NCBI RefSeq assembly: GCF_002270415.1 | Contig: NZ_NNRI01000022.1 | Coordinates: forward strand, 620,001-684,000 | Reading direction: 5' to 3' | DNA length: 64,000 nucleotides | From: Mesorhizobium sophorae | GTDB lineage: Bacteria; Pseudomonadota; Alphaproteobacteria; Rhizobiales; Rhizobiaceae | Shown: piece after piece, positions 58,709 to 64,000 of the stretch | Numbering within the stretch: position 1 is the first letter of the stretch | How the letters are laid out: every line of letters begins with the position of its first letter | Program-made: the position numbers and the translations under genes | Notes under the pieces: model-generated | The model's database searches: none | Told to the model about the DNA's origin: nothing | Seen by the model: the letters and a program-made list of their open reading frames with translations, nothing else

Positions 58709-60010
58709 ATGACCGCAAATCCCCCAGCCGCGCCCAGCCAGGACAGTGCTCCCCGGCAGGCGCTCGTGATGTCCACCATCGCCTTCACCGTCTGCTTCGC
58801 GGTGTGGACGATCTTCTCGATCATTGGCGTGCGCATAAAGCAGGAACTCGGGCTGAACGAGACCGAGTTCGGCCTGCTTGTCGGCACGCCGATCCTGACC
58901 GGCTCGCTCGTGCGCATGGTGCTCGGCGTCTGGACCGACCGCTATGGCGGACGGCTGGTCTACACCGCGACCATGCTTGCCGCAGCGGTCGCGACCTTCC
59001 TGCTGGCTTTTGCGCACACCTATGGGCAGATGCTGGTTGCCGCGCTCGGCGTCGGGCTCGCCGGCGGCTCCTTCGCCGTCGGCGTGTCCTATGTCTCGCG
59101 CTTCTTCCCCGCGGACAGGCAGGGCACGGCTCTCGGCATCTTCGGCGCCGGCAATGTTGGGGCCGCGGTCACCAAGTTCCTGGCGCCCTTCGTGCTGCTC
59201 TCCTGGGGCTGGCAGTCGGTGGCGCTGATCTGGGCCGCCGCCCTCGTCGTCATGGCCGCCATCTTCTGGTTCACCACCGGCGACGATCCGGTCATCCGCG
59301 AACGACGCGCCGGCAAGGCGACACCCACGAGGAGCTTCTGGCAGGAATTCGCGCCGTTGAAAAACCTGCAGGTCTGGCGCTTCGCCTTTTACTACTTCTT
59401 CGTCTTCGGTGCGTTCGTGGCGCTGTCGCTGTGGCTGCCGCGTTACCTGATCGGCGTCTACGGTTTCGGCCTTGCGACCGCCGGCATGATCGGCGCCGCC
59501 TATTCGATTCCCGCGAGCGTCTTCCGCGCCTATGGCGGCGTGCTGTCCGACCGGATCGGCGCCCGCACCGTGCTCTACTGGACCTTCGCGGTCAGTGCCG
59601 TCGCGACTCTCGTTCTGTCTCTCCCCTCGGCAGACTACGTCGTGCGCGGCATTAGCGGGCCGATCGCCTTCCATTTCGAGATCGGCCCGCTCGCCTTCAT
59701 CGCCGTCGCCTGCGTGCTCGGCTTCTTCATGAGCCTCGGCAAGGCCGCCGTCTACAAGCATATCCCCGCCTACTATCCGCAGAGCGTTGGGGCGGTCGGC
59801 GGCGTGGTCGGCATGATCGGTGGGCTCGGCGGCTTCATCCTGCCGATCGCCTTCGGCGCGCTCAACGACCTCACGGGCGTATGGTCGAGCTGCTTCATGC
59901 TGCTCTTCGTCATCGTCGCCACCTGCCTTGCCTGGATGCATGTCTCCATCCGGCGGATGGAGCGCACTGCATCCGCCGATGCTTCACCCCTTTCCTACGC
60001 GGCAGAGTGA
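58709..60010 (+). CDS. narK: NarK-type nitrate/nitrite MFS transporter
   Basis: This 433-aa, 12-helix transporter has the family signatures GTPILTGSLVRMVLGVWTDR (conserved Arg in helix 2), FGAGNVGAAVTKFLAPF (nitrate signature 1) and IGGLGGFILPIAFGAL (signature 2). It brings nitrate into the cell for NirBD and the nitrate reductase. It lies 8 bp upstream of nirB in the same operon. Confidence 0.93.
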   Translation: MTANPPAAPSQDSAPRQALVMSTIAFTVCFAVWTIFSIIGVRIKQELGLNETEFGLLVGTPILTGSLVRMVLGVWTDRYGGRLVYTATMLAAAVATFLLAFAHTYGQMLVAALGVGLAGGSFAVGVSYVSRFFPADRQGTALGIFGAGNVGAAVTKFLAPFVLLSWGWQSVALIWAAALVVMAAIFWFTTGDDPVIRERRAGKATPTRSFWQEFAPLKNLQVWRFAFYYFFVFGAFVALSLWLPRYLIGVYGFGLATAGMIGAAYSIPASVFRAYGGVLSDRIGARTVLYWTFAVSAVATLVLSLPSADYVVRGISGPIAFHFEIGPLAFIAVACVLGFFMSLGKAAVYKHIPAYYPQSVGAVGGVVGMIGGLGGFILPIAFGALNDLTGVWSSCFMLLFVIVATCLAWMHVSIRRMERTASADASPLSYAAE

Positions 60011-60018
60011 GACCGGGC

Positions 60019-62469
60019 ATGACCGAGAAACTCGTCATCATTGGCAACGGCATGGCGCCAGGGCGCATGCTGGAGCATCTGCTGGAAAAGGCGTCCGACC
60101 GATACGAGGTCACCATCTTCAACGCCGAGCCGCGCGTGAACTACGACCGCATCATGCTGTCGCCGGTGCTGTCGGGCGAGAAGGATTATGAGGAAATCAT
60201 CATCCATGGTGACGGCTGGTACATCAAGCACGGCATCACCCTCTACAAGGGCCACAAGATCATCGCCATCGACCGGGCGGGGAAGACCGTCACCTCCGAT
60301 CACGGTGTCACCGAACCTTACGACAAGCTCGTCATCGCCACCGGTTCGGTGCCCTTCATCATCCCGGTGCCGGGCCACAATCTGCCCGGCGTGCTGACCT
60401 ATCGCGATCTGGACGACGTTCGGGCGATGATGCTTGCCGCCCAGTCCAGGGCCAAGGCCGTGGTCATCGGCGGCGGCCTGCTAGGCCTGGAGGCGGCAGC
60501 CGGGCTCAATGCGCAGGGCATGGACGTCACCGTGCTGCATGTCATGCCGACGCTGATGGAGCGCCAGCTCGATCCGGCCGCCGGCTACCTGCTGCAGCGC
60601 GCGGTGGAACAACGCGGTATCAAGGTCATCACCAAGGCCAACACGCAAGCGATCACAGGCAACGGCAAGGTCGAGCAGGTGGAACTCGCCGACGGCACCG
60701 TCATTCCGGCGACGCTGGTGGTCATGGCCGTCGGCATCAGGCCGAATGCGGCGCTGGCGAAAGAGGCGGGCATTGCCGCCAACAGAGGCATCGTCGTCGA
60801 CGCCGGCATGCGCAGCAACGATCCCGACATCTACGCGCTCGGCGAATGCGCCGAGGTCAACGGCATGGTCTACGGACTGGTCGCACCGCTCTACGAAATG
60901 GCGCGTGTTGCGGCGAGCCAGCTTGCCGGCGACGAGACCGCTGCTTTCGTCCATTCGGACACGCCGACCAAGCTCAAGGTCACCGGCATCGAGCTGTTCT
61001 CGCTCGGCGACTTCGCCGATGGCGATGACCGCCAGGAGATCGTGCTGCGCGACGCCTCGGCCGGCGTCTACAAGCGCCTGGTGCTGAAGGACGACCGCAT
61101 CATCGGCACGGTGCTCTATGGCGAGACGGCTGACGGCGCCTGGTTCAACGACCTCAAGAAGAAGCAGACCGATATTTCGCCAATGCGCGACACGCTCATT
61201 TTCGGCCAGTCCTACCAGGGGGGTGCCCCGCTGGACCCTATGGCGGCCGTTGCAGCCTTGCCGGATGATGCGGAAATCTGCGGCTGCAACGGCGTTTGCA
61301 AGAGCAAGATCACAGGTGCGATCACTGCCAAGGGCCTGACCTCGCTCGACGATGTGCGCGCTCACACCAAGGCGTCGGCCTCCTGTGGCTCCTGCACCGG
61401 GCTGGTCGAGAAGCTGATGGTGCTGACGCTCGGCGACACCTACAACCCTGCGGCCGTGCAGCCGATGTGCGGCTGCACCACGCTCGGCCATGACGAGGTG
61501 CGCCGGCTGATCAAGGCCAAGCACCTGAAGACCATTCCCGCCGTCATGCAGGAACTGGAATGGGCGACCTCCTGCGGCTGCGCCAAATGCCGGCCGGCGC
61601 TCAACTACTATCTCGTCTGCGACTGGCCGGACGACTATGCCGACGACTACCAGTCGCGCTTCATCAACGAGCGCGTCCACGCCAACATCCAGAAGGACGG
61701 CACCTATTCGGTGGTGCCGCGCATGTGGGGCGGAGTCACCAATGCGGCCGAACTGCGCGCCATCGCCGATGTCGTCGACAAGTTCGAGATCCCGATGGTC
61801 AAGGTCACCGGCGGCCAGCGCATCGACATGCTCGGCATCCGCAAGGAGGACCTGCCGGCGGTGTGGGCCGATCTCGGCCAGGCCGGCTTCGTCTCCGGCC
61901 ATGCCTACGCCAAGGGCCTGCGCACGGTGAAGACCTGTGTCGGCTCGGACTGGTGCCGCTTCGGCACGCAGGATTCGACGGGCTTGGGCATCCGCATCGA
62001 GAAATTCATGTGGGGCTCGTGGACCCCGGCCAAGGTCAAGATGGCGGTGTCGGGTTGCCCGAGGAACTGCGCCGAGGCGACCTGCAAGGATGTCGGCGTC
62101 ATCTGCGTCGACAGTGGCTACGAGATCCATTTCGCCGGGGCGGCCGGTCTCGACATCAAAGGCACCGAAGTGCTCGGCCTAGTCAGGACCGAGGACGAAG
62201 CGCTGGAGCATATCGTGGCGCTGACGCAGATGTACCGCGAGCAGGGCCGCTATCTCGAGCGCATCTACAAATGGGCCAAGCGCATCGGGATCCCCGAAAT
62301 CAAGCGCCAGATCATGGACGACGATGCCAAGCGCAAGGCCTATTTCGACCGCTTCGTCTTCAGCCAGAAGTTCGCCCAGGTCGACCCGTGGTCGGAACGC
62401 GTGTCCGGCAAGGACAAGCACGAATTCCGGCCGATGGCGACTGTCGGTTTTGCGCAGGCGGCGGAGTAG
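60019..62469 (+). CDS. nirB: Assimilatory nitrite reductase [NAD(P)H] large subunit
   Basis: This 816-aa enzyme reduces nitrite to ammonium. It has an FAD domain (LVIIGNGMAPGRMLEHLLEK), an NAD domain (AVVIGGGLLGLEAAAGLNAQ) and BFD [2Fe-2S] cysteines (EICGCNGVCKSKI, SCGSCTGLVEKL). A second Cys set (MCGCTTLGHDEVRRLIKAK, CGCAKCRP) follows, then sirohaem/[4Fe-4S] ligands (TCVGSDWCRFGTQDSTGLGI; SGCPRNCAEATCKD). ATG 60019 opens the FAD fold directly. The gap to nirD is 220 bp and holds a palindromic repeat. Confidence 0.96.
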   Translation: MTEKLVIIGNGMAPGRMLEHLLEKASDRYEVTIFNAEPRVNYDRIMLSPVLSGEKDYEEIIIHGDGWYIKHGITLYKGHKIIAIDRAGKTVTSDHGVTEPYDKLVIATGSVPFIIPVPGHNLPGVLTYRDLDDVRAMMLAAQSRAKAVVIGGGLLGLEAAAGLNAQGMDVTVLHVMPTLMERQLDPAAGYLLQRAVEQRGIKVITKANTQAITGNGKVEQVELADGTVIPATLVVMAVGIRPNAALAKEAGIAANRGIVVDAGMRSNDPDIYALGECAEVNGMVYGLVAPLYEMARVAASQLAGDETAAFVHSDTPTKLKVTGIELFSLGDFADGDDRQEIVLRDASAGVYKRLVLKDDRIIGTVLYGETADGAWFNDLKKKQTDISPMRDTLIFGQSYQGGAPLDPMAAVAALPDDAEICGCNGVCKSKITGAITAKGLTSLDDVRAHTKASASCGSCTGLVEKLMVLTLGDTYNPAAVQPMCGCTTLGHDEVRRLIKAKHLKTIPAVMQELEWATSCGCAKCRPALNYYLVCDWPDDYADDYQSRFINERVHANIQKDGTYSVVPRMWGGVTNAAELRAIADVVDKFEIPMVKVTGGQRIDMLGIRKEDLPAVWADLGQAGFVSGHAYAKGLRTVKTCVGSDWCRFGTQDSTGLGIRIEKFMWGSWTPAKVKMAVSGCPRNCAEATCKDVGVICVDSGYEIHFAGAAGLDIKGTEVLGLVRTEDEALEHIVALTQMYREQGRYLERIYKWAKRIGIPEIKRQIMDDDAKRKAYFDRFVFSQKFAQVDPWSERVSGKDKHEFRPMATVGFAQAAE

Positions 62470-62490
62470 GGCCGATGGAAGCGTTTCTTC

Positions 62491-62650
62491 CCACCCCCCT
62501 CTGGCCTGCCGGCCATCTCCCCCGCAAGGGGGGAGATCGGATGCTGTTTCGGCTTTCGCCAATCTCCAACGTTGCGGAGTGGGCGCTGTCAGTGCAACTG
62601 CCAATCTCCCTCCCTGCGGGGGAGATGGCCGGCAGGCCAGAGGGGGGTGG
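62491..62650. repeat. Palindromic repeat element inserted between nirB and nirD
   Basis: Perfect 33-bp inverted arms lie at 62491-62523 and 62618-62650, with shared core ctggcctgccggccatctcc, around a 94-bp centre that contains further AATCTCC/GGGGAGAT copies. The CCACCCCCCTCTGGCCTGCC-type sequence is a dispersed Mesorhizobium repeat, from memory. The RNA would form a very stable hairpin inside the operon mRNA. Confidence 0.85.
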
Positions 62651-62689
62651 CTGGGCGCCTTCAGATCGAGCAAAGGCGAGGATGGCGAC

Positions 62690-63019
62690 ATGAACTGGAT
62701 CGCAATAGGCTCCCTTTCGGACATCCCCCGCCGTGGCGCGCGCTGCGTCGACACGCCGGAAGGCAAGATCGCCATCTTCCGCACCGCCGACGATCAGGTC
62801 TACGCCATCGAAGACCATTGCCCGCACAAAGGCGGGCCGCTGAGCCAAGGCATCGTGCACGGGACGGCAGTGACCTGTCCCCTGCACAATTGGGTGATCT
62901 CGCTGGAGACGGGCAGGGCGCTCGGCGCCGATGAGGGCGCGGTGCGCACCATCCCGGTGCGGGTCGAAGGCGAGCGTCTGTTCATTGCGCTGGAAGCGCT
63001 GGCCAGCCGAGCGGCCTGA
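62690..63019 (+). CDS. nirD: Nitrite reductase small subunit, Rieske-like
   Basis: This 109-aa protein with a Rieske-type fold has EDHCPHKGGPLSQGI and VTCPLHNWVISLETG, i.e. the CxH and CxxH [2Fe-2S] ligand sets both appear (CPH, CPLH). It partners NirB. A GAGG site lies about nine bases before the ATG. The next gene starts 3 bp after its stop. Confidence 0.93.
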   Translation: MNWIAIGSLSDIPRRGARCVDTPEGKIAIFRTADDQVYAIEDHCPHKGGPLSQGIVHGTAVTCPLHNWVISLETGRALGADEGAVRTIPVRVEGERLFIALEALASRAA

Positions 63020-63022
63020 CAC

Positions 63023-64000
63023 ATGGAGATTGACGCTGCGCGCGAGGTGAGGACCACCTGCCCCTATTGCGGGGTGGGCTGCGGCGTGCTGGCGAAGGTC
63101 GCCGCGGACGGGCAAGTGTCCGTCCGCGGCGACCCCGACCATCCGGCGAATTTCGGCCGGCTCTGCTCCAAGGGCTCGGCACTGGCCGAGACCATCGACC
63201 TCGACGGCAGGTTGCTTTATCCCGAAATCCACGGCCGTCGCGCCGGCTGGGACGAGGCGCTCGACCTCGTCGCCTCGACCTTCTCGCAAACGATCGCCGA
63301 GCACGGCCCCGATGCCGTCGCCTTCTACGTCTCCGGCCAGTTGCTGACCGAGGATTATTACGTCGCCAACAAGCTGATGAAGGGTTTTGTCGGCTCGGCC
63401 AACATCGACACCAACTCGCGCCTGTGCATGGCCTCGTCGGTCGCCGGCCACCGCCGCGCCTTCGGCTCCGACACCGTACCGGGAAATTACGAGGATCTGG
63501 AGCTTGCCGACCTCATCGTGCTGGTCGGCTCCAATCTCGCCTGGTGCCATCCCGTGCTCTACCAGCGCATCGCCGCGGCCCGGGAGAAGCGGCCGGAGAT
63601 GAAGATCGTGCTGGTCGATCCGCGCCGCACCATGACATCGGACATCGCCGACATGCATCTGGCGATCGCGCCCGATGGCGACGTTGCTTTGTTCACCGGG
63701 CTGCTCGCCTATCTCGGCCAGCACAACGCGCTGGACCGCGCCTACATCACGGCGCACACAACCGGCTTCGGGCAAGCGCTTTTCGCAGCATCGGAACTCG
63801 ACCTTGCCGGCATCGCCGCCGCTACGGGGCTGAGCGAGGACGACCTTGGCCGTTTCTACAGCCTGTTCGCCGCGACCTCCAAGACCGTGACCGTCTACAG
63901 CCAGGGGGTGAACCAGTCGTCTTCGGGCACGGACAAGGTCAACGCCATCATCAACTGCCATCTCGCCACCGGCCGCATCGGCAGACCCGGTGCCGGGCCG
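63023..64000 (+). CDS. nasA: Assimilatory nitrate reductase catalytic subunit, N-terminal part
   Basis: The frame runs off the right edge after 326 codons. It begins MEIDAAREVRTTCPYCGVGC, with the [4Fe-4S] motif CxxCxxxC and later LCSKGSA, then MGD-binding segments (FYVSGQLLTEDYYVANKLMK, NIDTNSRLCMASSVAGHRRA, LIVLVGSNLAWCHPVLYQR). The Cys of SRLCMASS is the expected molybdenum ligand. It reduces nitrate to nitrite for NirBD. The 3-bp gap to nirD shows that it is cotranscribed. Confidence 0.95.
   Translation, partial: MEIDAAREVRTTCPYCGVGCGVLAKVAADGQVSVRGDPDHPANFGRLCSKGSALAETIDLDGRLLYPEIHGRRAGWDEALDLVASTFSQTIAEHGPDAVAFYVSGQLLTEDYYVANKLMKGFVGSANIDTNSRLCMASSVAGHRRAFGSDTVPGNYEDLELADLIVLVGSNLAWCHPVLYQRIAAAREKRPEMKIVLVDPRRTMTSDIADMHLAIAPDGDVALFTGLLAYLGQHNALDRAYITAHTTGFGQALFAASELDLAGIAAATGLSEDDLGRFYSLFAATSKTVTVYSQGVNQSSSGTDKVNAIINCHLATGRIGRPGAGP

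Overview
The window looks like chromosomal DNA of a GC-rich alphaproteobacterium of the Rhizobiales, most likely Mesorhizobium or a close relative. This is inferred from a Porin_2-type rhizobial porin, EcfG-type stress promoters, NasST-type control of nitrate assimilation, an N-methylproline-type demethylase module, and rhizobial palindromic intergenic repeats. No rRNA, tRNA or CRISPR array was recognised.

Layout. (1) 1-18.7 kb: the end of an Lrp/AsnC regulator, then a Dpp/Opp-like ABC transporter and a catabolic set: two HAD hydrolases, a class III aminotransferase, an FAD amine oxidase, two aldehyde dehydrogenases, a tartrate/isopropylmalate-type dehydrogenase, a cupin, a GhrA-like reductase, an ArgE-like deacylase and two paralogous GNAT acetyltransferases. 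Together they look like an uptake and degradation route for an amine-, peptide- or polyamine-like compound that I cannot name. (2) 19-23 kb: a porin, an IS5-type transposase remnant, a secreted orphan and a lipoprotein metallopeptidase. (3) 23-27 kb: tauABC with ssuD, for sulfonate-sulfur scavenging; the ATPase gene carries a 3' frameshift. (4) 27.3-30.7 kb: an HWE histidine kinase and a complete IS30 element. (5) 30.8-35.9 kb: a stress-type island (BrkB/YihY, CsbD, a glycine-zipper lipoprotein, a 25-aa membrane peptide, a phospholipase D-like protein, a general stress flavoprotein), several with GGAAC-N16/17-CGTT promoters.

(6) 36-42 kb: two divergent old-yellow-enzyme/FAD demethylase-like proteins, a ProC-like reductase and a TetR repressor around an 18-bp perfect inverted repeat. 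(7) 43.2-54 kb: a type II secretion system in two convergent arms (gspD, prepilin peptidase, gspG on +; gspL, M, C-like, K, E, F, H, I, J on -). (8) 54.2-54.8 kb: a 590-bp element with inverted-repeat ends that carries one AT-rich gene and no transposase. (9) An orphan phnM. (10) 56.2-64 kb: nitrate assimilation: nasT and nasS, then a leader with NtrC-like sites, a sigma-54 promoter, a tandem hexaloop RNA (ANTAR target) and an overlapping terminator, then a small Tat-like peptide gene, the NarK-type transporter, nirB, nirD and the start of the nitrate reductase gene, which runs off the window.

The most notable observations are the fully legible NasT antitermination leader, the cargo-bearing non-autonomous element, the two-armed type II secretion locus with an odd gspG leader repeat, the TetR-controlled demethylase pair, and the unassigned catabolic cluster.
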